The notes beneath the pieces were generated by a model, which was given only the letters and a program-made list of their open reading frames with translations, ran no database searches and was not told the origin of the DNA. Shown in pieces: positions 1 through 8,146 of a stretch of 64,000 nucleotides of DNA (position 1 is its first letter; each line of letters starts with the position of its first letter). This DNA is from Thermoanaerobaculia bacterium (GTDB lineage Bacteria > Acidobacteriota > Thermoanaerobaculia > Multivoradales > JAIOJS01). The stretch lies in NCBI GenBank assembly GCA_030429235.1, contig JAUIDB010000020.1, forward strand, positions 1 to 64,000. Reading direction: 5' to 3'. The translations under genes were made by a program, and so were the position numbers.

Positions 1-1
1 C

Positions 2-2302
2 GAACACGCCCTCGACGGCCCGGCGGTGGCTCCCCTGCAGGAGGCCGCCGACACGGATTCGTTCGCGGCTCGGGTCGACCAGCTGAGCCAGGGAACTCCT
101 CTCTGCCTGGTCTTCGACGACCTGCAGAGAGCCAGCGCCGAGGACCACGACCTCCTGGCCGCTCTGCTCCGCCTGCCGGTAGCGCCCGAGCAGCTGCAGC
201 TCGTCCTGATCGGCCGTACGGGGACTCGTTGGCAGGAACGAGCCGCTCAACTCTTGACCGTCAACGTGCCCGACCTGACCTCCGACGAGGCCTTCTTGCA
301 CGCCGCCCGCGTCTGCGAGGGCCTCGAGATGCCCCAGGACGTGATGGATCGATTCACGACCTCCGCGGGCGGGAACCCGTTCTGCTTCGAAGAGGGCATC
401 CTGGAGCTGATCCACCGGCGAGCCCTGCGGCGGGTCTACGGCAGCTTCTTCTTCGGCGCCCCGAACGATATCGACTTGACCCCGTCCCCTCGGTTTGTCG
501 GTCACCTTCTGGCCGAGGGGCGCCGTTCCGGGGCGACGTACGCTCTGGTCGCCCTGGCCGCCGCCGGTCGTGCCTTGCCACGAGAGGCCCTCACCACGGT
601 GGCCGAGGAGCTGGAGGACCCACCCCCCGCCAGCTGGTCGACCCGACCGCCGGCCAGCGAATGGCTGACCGAATGCGACAGCCCCTGGGGCCCCGCCCTC
701 GACTTCCGCGCGGCGAGCGTTCGCAATGCCTTCGACGCCCTCCTCGTCGCCGCCTCCCGACGCCTGGTGCGCGCCCGCCTCGGCGCCTGGCTGGGATCGC
801 ACGCGAGCAGTGACGCCGACGCCCGTTGGATCGGCTACGAACTGATGGCCGGTGCTCCGGGTGCGACCGAGGTGCTCCTGCAGTGTCTCAAGGAGTCCTC
901 GTCGACCGAACGCCGGGAAGCCCTGTTCGCGGCGGTGTGCCACGAGCTGGCGGAGCTGCGTCGCGGCGGAGGTAGCGAGTCGGAAGAGGTCCGCCTCCTC
1001 TGGGCCCTGCTGCCCCTGGCGCGGAAGATCGGGCGACTCCGGGACATCCGCTCGGAACTCGATCGTGCTCGGGTCCTGTGCGAGGACATCCCCGAGAAGC
1101 TTCTGGCGATCTCCACCCTGTTGGCCGAACTCGACCTCGACGATGGCCGCCCCCGCGAAGCCGAACGCTCTCTGCGGCGCGCCCTCGAGATCGCCATCGC
1201 GAGCGACCCGAAGCGCAAGCCGCTCCTCGGGGTACAACTCGGGCGTCTACTGCAACGCGAGGGACGACTCGAAGAGGCGCGTCAACTCCTCGACCGCCTG
1301 CTGGAGGAGATCGACAATCCCTCTGGCGCCCACCACAATCCCGGCCTGGCCGCGACCTGTCGCTTCTATCTCGGCAATACCGCCCTCGGACAACGTCGGT
1401 TCCGCGACGCTCTGGAGTTGCATCGGGCGGCCCTCCAGGAACGCCAGCGACGTGCGCTCAATCCGGCGATCGGGGCCTCTCTCTGTGCCGTAGCTGCCAC
1501 CCATCGAGCCCTGGGGGAGTACCGGCAGGGACTCGAGCTCTTCGAGGCCGCCCGCGAACACCTCCTGCACCACGGTCGGGAGGGTGAGGTGAGCTTCGCC
1601 CTGGCCGGCCTGGCCTCGATCCGCTCCCGTCTGGGGCAACCCACCCTGGCCACCCCCCTACTGCGAGAAGCGGTCGACCTGCGAGCCGCGCACGAAGGCA
1701 CGGTGGGAGAGGCGGTAGTGCGACTGGCATTGGCCGAAAACCACCTCGACCTCGAACAGTTCGGTCAGGCTCAGGAAGAGGCCCGGCGCGCCCACTTCCG
1801 ACTCAGCCTGATCGACCAGTCTCCTCATCTCGGCCGAGCCGAGCGCCTGCTGGGCCGCATCGACCTCAAGCAGCATCATGGGGAATCGGCTCGTCAACAC
1901 TTCCAGCGCGCCTGCGAGCTCCACCGCAAGCAGGGCCAGGATGGCGAGCTGGCTCGCGATCTCTCCTGGCAGCTCATCGAAGCTCAGGAACGACGGGCTC
2001 GCGAAGATGTGGAGGTCCTGGTTCGCCGGCTGACCGACCTGCGAGAGACCATCGTCCAACTCGACCGCGGAGAGCTGCTCGACTTCCGGCTCTACGTTGC
2101 CCTGGACTGGCTGGCTGAGCGCGGCAGTGAACCGCCCGCCCCCCCTCTGCAGTACTTGCGACGGGCGTACCGCGATCTGCTCCGCAAGACCTCCGACCTC
2201 GAACAGGAAGCACGGTCTAGCTTCCTGATGCAGGTCCCCGAACACCAGCTGATCGTGACCGCCGCCACGCGACACCAGCTGTCGCTTCCGGACGATGTCT
2301 AA
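2..2302 (+). CDS. ATPase/TPR signalling protein, C-terminal part (5' end outside window)
   Basis: The frame is open to the left edge, so this is the C-terminal part of a longer protein; a GTG at 26 is only an internal codon. Near the left end the stretch LCLVFDDLQRA looks like a Walker B strand, followed by a sensor-like VLIGRTG and the GGNPFCFEE segment typical of AAA_16-type ATPase modules in LuxR/MalT-like and kinase-linked regulators. The Walker A loop must lie upstream of the window. From about residue 340 onward the protein is a run of helical pairs with TPR character (GRLEEARQLLDRLL, GEYRQGLELFEAAREHL and similar). Such proteins are often a Ser/Thr kinase or transcription regulator fused to an ATPase and TPR scaffold; which one applies cannot be seen here. 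The stop overlaps the next gene by 8 bases. Confidence 0.8.
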   Translation, partial: EHALDGPAVAPLQEAADTDSFAARVDQLSQGTPLCLVFDDLQRASAEDHDLLAALLRLPVAPEQLQLVLIGRTGTRWQERAAQLLTVNVPDLTSDEAFLHAARVCEGLEMPQDVMDRFTTSAGGNPFCFEEGILELIHRRALRRVYGSFFFGAPNDIDLTPSPRFVGHLLAEGRRSGATYALVALAAAGRALPREALTTVAEELEDPPPASWSTRPPASEWLTECDSPWGPALDFRAASVRNAFDALLVAASRRLVRARLGAWLGSHASSDADARWIGYELMAGAPGATEVLLQCLKESSSTERREALFAAVCHELAELRRGGGSESEEVRLLWALLPLARKIGRLRDIRSELDRARVLCEDIPEKLLAISTLLAELDLDDGRPREAERSLRRALEIAIASDPKRKPLLGVQLGRLLQREGRLEEARQLLDRLLEEIDNPSGAHHNPGLAATCRFYLGNTALGQRRFRDALELHRAALQERQRRALNPAIGASLCAVAATHRALGEYRQGLELFEAAREHLLHHGREGEVSFALAGLASIRSRLGQPTLATPLLREAVDLRAAHEGTVGEAVVRLALAENHLDLEQFGQAQEEARRAHFRLSLIDQSPHLGRAERLLGRIDLKQHHGESARQHFQRACELHRKQGQDGELARDLSWQLIEAQERRAREDVEVLVRRLTDLRETIVQLDRGELLDFRLYVALDWLAERGSEPPAPPLQYLRRAYRDLLRKTSDLEQEARSSFLMQVPEHQLIVTAATRHQLSLPDDV

Positions 2303-2975
2303 ACGGCCGCCCCGTCGCCGGTGGCACTCCGGTCGCACACTCTGGCTGGGCCTGACCTGCTGGTTCCTGGCCGTAGGGGAAGCGCTACCAGCCCAGGATG
2401 CCACGCCCTATCAGGCCCTGACACTGCCGGCGCTCGATCGCGAGTATCTGATCACCGGTCTCACGCTGCCGACGATGGCCCGTGGCCCCCTACAGTTGAC
2501 GCCCCGGGTACCCCAGGGCCAACTCGAACTCATCAGTCACCAGATTCAGCTCCGCCCGCGGACCGATCGGACCTTCGACCTGATTCTCGAGGTCACGCTG
2601 TCGGGTCAGGGCACCCTCGATGCCGAACTCGCGCTGTTGGCCGCAGCCACCTCGCTCCGAGACGACGTCACCCTTCCCCCTCAAACCCTGCGGCTGCCGG
2701 CCCAGATTCGCCTCGAGTGGCGGGACGACGGCCTCGCGGTCACCGTTCTCGAACTACCGAGCGCGATCGAACTTCGAGTCGAGAGCGCACTTGGCCAACG
2801 GCTGGTCGGCAGCTGCCGGACCCTGGCCGTGTTGGGAAGTCCCGCTTGCGATGGACTCGCGAACAGCCTCGACCATCTGCGGGTCCCACTCGACGCCACG
2901 GGCTCGACCTATCTGATACCGCGCGCCTGGATCGACGAGCGGGCCGGCGAGCTTCTCCACGCGCTCGTGCGTTGA
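2295..2975 (+). CDS. Secreted protein of unknown function
   Basis: A 226-residue protein starting with a basic n-region (MSKRPPRRRW) and a hydrophobic core (LWLGLTCWFLAVG) ending near ALPAQ, a good Sec signal peptide. The mature part is rich in beta-prone segments (QLELISHQIQLRP, DLILEVTLSGQG) and has a mirrored leucine/proline-rich pattern, but I recognise no family. The ATG lies inside the end of the ATPase/TPR gene (8-base overlap), which suggests translational coupling and a shared transcript. Function is unknown; a small periplasmic or outer-membrane-associated beta protein is the most that can be inferred. Confidence 0.7.
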   Translation: MSKRPPRRRWHSGRTLWLGLTCWFLAVGEALPAQDATPYQALTLPALDREYLITGLTLPTMARGPLQLTPRVPQGQLELISHQIQLRPRTDRTFDLILEVTLSGQGTLDAELALLAAATSLRDDVTLPPQTLRLPAQIRLEWRDDGLAVTVLELPSAIELRVESALGQRLVGSCRTLAVLGSPACDGLANSLDHLRVPLDATGSTYLIPRAWIDERAGELLHALVR

Positions 2976-3023
2976 GAGGTCCCGCCGATCGTCCGGACGG
3001 CCGGAGACCGCGGCGACCGCCAA

Positions 3024-5582
3024 TCAGGGATAGTAGCCATGGATCGTGCGGGCCCGGTGGCCCCGCTTCTTGACCTCCACTTCGACCAGCCGGTAGGTAC
3101 CCGCTGGGCTCGTACTGTCCGAGTTGTAGGCCAGTAGGTACTGACTCCGAAGCTCCTCTTCGATCTCCTGATAGACCGAAGACAGCTCCTCGGCTCGGTC
3201 GATGAGGAAACTCCGACCGCCGGTCTCCTGGGCCAGCTGGGTGAGCTTGCGCTTGGCCTTGGTGTCCAGGGCGTCGTTTTTCAGGCCGATGGTATAGATC
3301 ACGACGGAACTCTGGCGGGCGTACTCGAGCACGTGTTGGTACTCCAGCCGGCTGTCGGTATCGTCGCCGTCCGAAAGCAGGATCAGCACGCGGCGACCGT
3401 GCACGTCACTGAAGTAATACAGGGAGAAAACCACCGCATCGTGCAAGGCCGTCCAACCGTCGGCCCGCAGGCCCTGGAGAGTCTCGGCGACCGCACCGAC
3501 ATCGTGGGTGCGGGGCATGATCAAACTGGGTTCGTCGCTGAAACCGACGGCGAAGCACTGATCCTGGGGATCGACGATCCGTTCCAGAAACTCCACCGCC
3601 GCGCGTTGGGCCTCTCCCAGCGAGGCGATCATCGAGCCCGAAGTGTCCATCGTCACGCCGATCGTCAGGGGAAGATCGGTGACCAGTTCGAACTTCTCGA
3701 GACGCTGCGGACGGTCGTCCTCCCGCACTTCGAAGTCGTCTTTCTCGAGCCCTCGCGCCAATCCGCCATCCCGACCCAACACGGTCGTATAGAGCTCGAC
3801 GAGCTGCACGTCGACCTCACTCATCTCGTAGGGTGCGTTGAGAAACCGCACATCTTCGGCCCGGCTCTCGTCGTCGAGGTGGGCCACCGCGGTGAGGTAG
3901 GTCAGATCACTCGTCTCGGGCATCGTCAGCGCCGCCTCCCAGGGAGGAGAGGTCAGTGTCGCCACGACCTGATTGTTGATCTGGAATTCCAGGGAGTCGA
4001 CGCGCTTTCCCTCGGGCACCACCACCCGCGCCCGCGCCGTGAACTCGCCCCGGGGGTGGGCTCCCCGCGCCGGGGCGAGGATGCCGACCGAGAGCTCGCC
4101 CCGCGGTTGGTTCATCACCACCTCGTCGCGCGCAATGACCTCGCCCTCGCCGTCGAGGGCTTCGGCCCAGACGGTCAGTTCCCGCGGGATGTTCGGGACC
4201 ACGAGGTCGACCGTCCACGGCTCCGAGCGTTTGGTCAACTGGGCCTGCTCATCGACGCCGAAGGTGACACTGGCGATGCGATTGCCCCGCACCACCGCTT
4301 GCGCGCGCAGATTCCCGAAGACGACCTCCCGCGGCGGCACCAACAGGACCAGGCCATCGGCGCTGGTCTCGAGTTGGCGATCGAGTTTCTCGTTCGGCGC
4401 CATCGCCGCCTCGGCCAGTTCCGCCTCCAGCGGATCGGGCTCCAGCGGGATCTCGAGGCTTTGAGTGATCAGACTTTCGGTTTCGCCGACTTCGTCGTAC
4501 AGACGCATGCGGATGCGAACCAGCTTGCCGGGGCGGAGATTGCGCTCTAACGCCAACAGGATCGGCACGCCGTCCTCGGGAGAATCCATCACGTAGCGCA
4601 CCCGAAACCGATCGAAGATCCGACCATCACTCTCGACCACTCCCTCGATACCGATCCGCAGTTCCTCGTGTTCGCCATCGACGAACGGAACCAAGGGCGT
4701 ATCGGCCGGCAGAGTGAGGAGGAGTTTCGTCTTCATCCGCAGCCCCGCTCGCTCGGGATAGTAGGCCTCAACTTCGGGCCGCGGGAGGGCACCCGGTCCC
4801 TCGACCACGGGGTCCGCCAGGACCGCTTCGGTCCAGGCTGCGAGATTCTCGGGCGCATCGAGCCACTGCACCAGATCCTTGCTCAGCGGTTGCGACGGCA
4901 GCGGAGCTCCCAGGCCATCGACCCCTGTCACCAGGTCGACCTGCTCGGCCTCCGGGCAGAGAATCCGATCGACCCGCTTGCCCCGCAGGTGCCTCTTGAA
5001 GATCTCCCACTCCTCGAGCCAGAACCGGAGTTCCTGCGTGTAGAGGACCTTCTTGGATTCCAGGGGCAACCAGATGCGAAACAGCTGCGAGGACTTGGGC
5101 TGATAGAGAACCAGTGGGTGTGAGTTCCCATAGCGCCAGATCTCCATCGGCTGGAACGCCTCGGCGCAGTCGACGATCTGCCGCACCGTCGGGGGACCAT
5201 GGAGGAAGAGGAGCCGACTGCGCTCGTCCAGCGTGCTCAGGTTCTCCTCCAGCATGAGGCGGCGGCGGCGCTCGATCGCCGATTCCAGATCCTCGGCGCT
5301 GACTCCGGGGGGATCCAGGAACTCGGCCATCACCCGTGACCGTTCCTGCGGCTCGAGTTGCAAGAGCCCGTCGCGCTCGGGCTCGGGCATCAGCCAGGCC
5401 GGCCCGTCGTACCAAAAGGCCTGCTCGTCGGCAGTCCAGCGGAGTGGGTCGTCGGCGGTGACGCTGCCCGCGATTCCGAGGTGGAGGAGGATCGACAGCA
5501 CGCCCAGGCTGAGCGGCCGCCGGCGAAACGGCGAGACGAGAGGATTGATCACGCCGTGGCAGGAAGCAAGGAGTGTGCCCAT
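3024..5582 (-). CDS. Secreted GWxTD-like/VWFA-domain protein
   Basis: An 852-residue protein with an N-terminal hydrophobic segment (SLGVLSILLHLGIAG) and a likely signal cleavage before TADDPLRW. Residues about 45-180 resemble a GWxTD domain: it opens with GPAWLMPEPER, has a helical middle, and ends in ERSRLLFLHGPP, but the GW-x-TD core is degenerate (NLSTLD). A beta-sandwich-rich middle follows. The C-terminal third is a von Willebrand A domain of the VWFA-related type common in Acidobacteria, with an intact MIDAS (DTSGSM near residue 644, WTALHDAV, LLSDGDDTDS). It probably acts outside the cytoplasm in metal-dependent binding. A strong -10-like TATAGA ends six bases before the ATG, overlapping a GAGG that could serve as ribosome site. 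Confidence 0.85.
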   Translation of the reverse strand: MGTLLASCHGVINPLVSPFRRRPLSLGVLSILLHLGIAGSVTADDPLRWTADEQAFWYDGPAWLMPEPERDGLLQLEPQERSRVMAEFLDPPGVSAEDLESAIERRRRLMLEENLSTLDERSRLLFLHGPPTVRQIVDCAEAFQPMEIWRYGNSHPLVLYQPKSSQLFRIWLPLESKKVLYTQELRFWLEEWEIFKRHLRGKRVDRILCPEAEQVDLVTGVDGLGAPLPSQPLSKDLVQWLDAPENLAAWTEAVLADPVVEGPGALPRPEVEAYYPERAGLRMKTKLLLTLPADTPLVPFVDGEHEELRIGIEGVVESDGRIFDRFRVRYVMDSPEDGVPILLALERNLRPGKLVRIRMRLYDEVGETESLITQSLEIPLEPDPLEAELAEAAMAPNEKLDRQLETSADGLVLLVPPREVVFGNLRAQAVVRGNRIASVTFGVDEQAQLTKRSEPWTVDLVVPNIPRELTVWAEALDGEGEVIARDEVVMNQPRGELSVGILAPARGAHPRGEFTARARVVVPEGKRVDSLEFQINNQVVATLTSPPWEAALTMPETSDLTYLTAVAHLDDESRAEDVRFLNAPYEMSEVDVQLVELYTTVLGRDGGLARGLEKDDFEVREDDRPQRLEKFELVTDLPLTIGVTMDTSGSMIASLGEAQRAAVEFLERIVDPQDQCFAVGFSDEPSLIMPRTHDVGAVAETLQGLRADGWTALHDAVVFSLYYFSDVHGRRVLILLSDGDDTDSRLEYQHVLEYARQSSVVIYTIGLKNDALDTKAKRKLTQLAQETGGRSFLIDRAEELSSVYQEIEEELRSQYLLAYNSDSTSPAGTYRLVEVEVKKRGHRARTIHGYYP

Positions 5583-5588
5583 CGATCC

Positions 5589-5594
5589 TCTATA
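5589..5594 (-). promoter_or_regulatory. Candidate -10 box, VWFA gene
   Basis: On the minus strand TATAGA ends six bases before the ATG at 5582. With initiation 6-8 bases after a -10 box, the transcript would begin at or next to the start codon. No convincing -35 was found. Confidence 0.4.
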
Positions 5595-5686
5595 CGCCGC
5601 CCGGCATCGACGGGTTTGCCGTCCTCCGAATCCGAGTCGACCGTCCCCTCGATGGGACGTCTGATCCAGATCGGAGCCGCGCGGCC

Positions 5687-6016
5687 CTAGCTAGCCTTGG
5701 CGCTGGATCCGGACTTGGCTCCGGCGTCGCCCGACCCAGTCGTCGAACTGGACGAGTCGCCGCCTCCCTTCGTGCCGGAGGAGGTTTCCTCCTTGCCGCC
5801 CGACTTGGACTCCCCCTTGCCACTCTTGTCGCTACCCGACTTGCCGTAGTCCGTGACGTACCAACCGCTCCCCTTGAACTGAAAGGCGGGACTCGAGATC
5901 AGTCGCTTCAACTCTCCCCCGCAGGCCGAACACTCGGTCAAATGCGGATCGTTGATTCCTTGAAGCTCTTCGCGATGGGCGCCACACTGCTGGCACTGGT
6001 ATTCGTAGATTGGCAT
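5687..6016 (-). CDS. FmdB-family zinc ribbon protein with Ser/Gly-rich tail
   Basis: A 109-residue protein starting MPIYEYQCQQCG, the hallmark of the FmdB/CxxC_CXXC_SSSS regulatory family. Cysteines at 8, 11, 29 and 32 form a zinc ribbon, followed by the conserved SSPAFQFKGSGWYVTDY block. The last 50 residues are low-complexity Ser/Gly/Lys, as in many family members. The start is the ATG at 6016; the frame stays open upstream but that part has no family similarity. The molecular role of the family is not settled; FmdB was first described as a putative regulator of formamidase and amidase genes. It follows the DUF4388 gene by 71 bases and may share its transcript. Confidence 0.9.
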   Translation of the reverse strand: MPIYEYQCQQCGAHREELQGINDPHLTECSACGGELKRLISSPAFQFKGSGWYVTDYGKSGSDKSGKGESKSGGKEETSSGTKGGGDSSSSTTGSGDAGAKSGSSAKAS

Positions 6017-6087
6017 GGTCTCTTCCTCCAATACCCGGCAGAGTACGCTCGATGCCGGGCGCGGGTCAGAGCTCTCCGACGGAGAAC

Positions 6088-6855
6088 TCAGGCTTTCAGT
6101 CGGATCTTGATCACTCCGGCGCTGGGGTCGGTCTGCTGCCTCTTCATGAGACGCAGCACGTGGAACGCGTAGATCATGCGAGCGTTCTCCGCCGGTGGGA
6201 ACGGGCCGGTGGTACACAACTCGTAGAGCGTTCGCTTCCCGTTCACCAGACGCAGGAGTTTGAGTTCGTCTTCGTTCAGCGCCGCTTCGATCAGGGTCTC
6301 GGTCACCCACGTCGGCTCGAAGACCGTGTCCTTGCGTCCCAAGCGGGCGACGAGCGCCTTGGCGTCCGGGGCACGCTTGATTCCCTGCAGGATCACCTGG
6401 CGCATCGGTAGGTGGATGCGGACCATGTCGCGGTCCTCGAAGTCTCCGATCTGGAAACCCACCTGACCTTGGGTCCAGGAGAACAGACTCCAGACGATGC
6501 CTCGCATCTGCTCCTGAATCGAGTCGTACAGTTCGCCCGGCGTCACCACATCGCGCTCGACCAGCATCTCGCCGTACCGGCGACCGCCCTCCTCGCGCTC
6601 CTTCATCGTGGTGTCGAACTCCTGCTGGGTGATGATTCCCTTGCTCAGCAGGTGACGTCCCAACCAATCATGGGGATCGGAGGACGAGGCGTGCACCACG
6701 GCGCCGTCGCGCAGGAAGATGCGCTTGGACACCTCGCCGCGGCGGGACTCGATCACACCGGGTACACGATGCAGAAAGATCGTGTGCAGCATCTCCGGCA
6801 GCGCTGTGCGGGCCAGATCACCACGGTATTGGTGTTTCTTCTCGGTCTCGGGCAT
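6088..6855 (-). CDS. DUF4388 (PATAN-like) domain protein
   Basis: A 255-residue cytoplasmic protein. Residues about 8-110 (YRGDLARTALPEMLHTIFLHRVPGVIES, KRIFLRDGAVVHASSS, DWLGRHLLSKGIIT) match the DUF4388 pattern, in which a short alpha/beta domain reads out binding of a signal. The rest is helical and ends with a winged-helix-like segment (LVNGKRTLYELCTTGPFP). Proteins with this architecture are common in Acidobacteria, Myxococcota and Deltaproteobacteria and are often linked to response regulators, GTPases or motility, but no partner is adjacent here. The ATG at 6855 was chosen because upstream in-frame sequence enters the moeA promoter region. A divergent TATACT lies about 60 bases upstream. 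Confidence 0.8.
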   Translation of the reverse strand: MPETEKKHQYRGDLARTALPEMLHTIFLHRVPGVIESRRGEVSKRIFLRDGAVVHASSSDPHDWLGRHLLSKGIITQQEFDTTMKEREEGGRRYGEMLVERDVVTPGELYDSIQEQMRGIVWSLFSWTQGQVGFQIGDFEDRDMVRIHLPMRQVILQGIKRAPDAKALVARLGRKDTVFEPTWVTETLIEAALNEDELKLLRLVNGKRTLYELCTTGPFPPAENARMIYAFHVLRLMKRQQTDPSAGVIKIRLKA

Positions 6856-6915
6856 GGTTTGGGTGCGTCGGCAGGGCGTGGGGACCGGGAGAAACTCCCA
6901 GCCGTGAACCGCGGC

Positions 6916-6923
6916 AGTATAGC
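6916..6923. promoter_or_regulatory. Overlapping divergent -10 boxes
   Basis: The eight bases AGTATAGC read as TATACT on the minus strand (towards the DUF4388 gene, 61 bases from its start) and as TATAGC on the plus strand (nine bases before the moeA ATG). Transcription from the plus-strand box would give a 5' leader of only a few bases. This is a pattern-based call without a clear -35. Confidence 0.35.
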
Positions 6924-6932
6924 ATTCCGACC

Positions 6933-8138
6933 ATGATTCTCCCCGAGGACGCCTGGCTCCGACTGCTCCCCCACTGCCCACCGCGTCCCGCGATCCGAGT
7001 GCGGCTGGGCGAAGCTTTCCGGCGCGTCCTGAGTGAGGAGATCCGGGCCACGGTCGACGTGCCCTTCGCCGACGTCTCGGCCATGGACGGCTATGCCGTA
7101 GCCGGCGAGGTGGCGACCGAGCGTTCGCTTCCCGTTCTGGGGACGATCGCCGCCGGCGATGCCCCCGGGTTGACCCTGGAACCAGGCCAGATCGCCCGCA
7201 TCATGACCGGAGCCATCGTGCCGCCGGGGGCGGATCGGGTCGTACCGGTGGAACTCTCGAACGGCGGAGAGACCGCGGTGCTCTTTCAGCGCTTGACCGC
7301 CGCCGGAGCCCACATCCGTCGGCGCGCCGAAGTGCACGCCGTCGGCGATCTGCTGCTCGCAGCCGGCTCGCCGCTGACCGCCGGTGCCCTCGGACTGCTC
7401 GCGACCCACGGTTGCATGCAGGTCCCGGTCGTCGCTCCCCCGACGGTGGCCGTTCTAACCACGGGTGACGAGGTCGTGCCGCCCGACCAGGAGCCCGGCC
7501 CCGGCCAGCTCCGGGACAGCCACTCCACGTTCCTGGCCAGCGCTGTGGCGACCCTCGGCCTCGAGGTGACTCAACTCGGTATTGCGCCCGACGACCCCCG
7601 CCAGCTCAGGGAACGGATCGAGAGTGGGCTCGGCCATGATCTCCTGCTGCTCGGGGGAGGCGTATCGATGGGCGAGTTCGACTTTGTCGAAGGGGTACTC
7701 GCCGAACTCGGCGCCGAGCTTCTGTTCGACCACGTCGCGGTGCAGCCGGGCAAGCCGCTCGTCGCAGCCACCATCGACGACACGCTGATCCTCGGACTGC
7801 CCGGCAACCCCGCATCGGTCATGTGCTGTTTCTGGCTCTTCGGTCGGCCGGTGCTGCGTCGCATGCTCGGCTACCAGGACGGCTTCTGGCAGGGCGCCCT
7901 CTCCGCCACCCTGACGGCCCGACTGCCGGCCGCCAAGGCTCGAGACCGGTTCCTGCCGGCCGAAATCACCTTCCAACGCGGCCAGCTCCTCGCCCGACCG
8001 ATCCATCCGCAGGGATCTCACGATCTCGCCTCGTTTGGCCGGGGCAGTGCGCTGGTGCGCGTAGCCGCCCACGCCGAGGCCGCCGAGGCGGGAGAACCGT
8101 GCGAGGTCCTCCCGCTGGTCGACTGGCTGGGCGGCTAG
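6933..8138 (+). CDS. moeA: Molybdopterin molybdenumtransferase MoeA
   Basis: A 401-residue protein with full-length MoeA architecture. It has an N-terminal domain (VPFADVSAMDGYAVAG; GQIARIMTGAIVPPGADRVVPVE), a MoCF/MogA-like domain (VAVLTTGDEVV, RDSHSTFL, LLLGGGVSMGEFDFV, LPGNPASVMCCFWLF) and a C-terminal beta domain ending at LVDWLGG. The enzyme inserts molybdate (or tungstate) into adenylated molybdopterin, giving Moco in the cytoplasm. No other moa/mob gene is nearby, so it is unlinked. The start has no Shine-Dalgarno site; a TATAGC hexamer lies nine bases upstream. It converges with the AbgT-type transporter gene, ending eight bases from that gene's stop. Confidence 0.95.
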   Translation: MILPEDAWLRLLPHCPPRPAIRVRLGEAFRRVLSEEIRATVDVPFADVSAMDGYAVAGEVATERSLPVLGTIAAGDAPGLTLEPGQIARIMTGAIVPPGADRVVPVELSNGGETAVLFQRLTAAGAHIRRRAEVHAVGDLLLAAGSPLTAGALGLLATHGCMQVPVVAPPTVAVLTTGDEVVPPDQEPGPGQLRDSHSTFLASAVATLGLEVTQLGIAPDDPRQLRERIESGLGHDLLLLGGGVSMGEFDFVEGVLAELGAELLFDHVAVQPGKPLVAATIDDTLILGLPGNPASVMCCFWLFGRPVLRRMLGYQDGFWQGALSATLTARLPAAKARDRFLPAEITFQRGQLLARPIHPQGSHDLASFGRGSALVRVAAHAEAAEAGEPCEVLPLVDWLGG

Positions 8139-8146
8139 CGGCGGGA

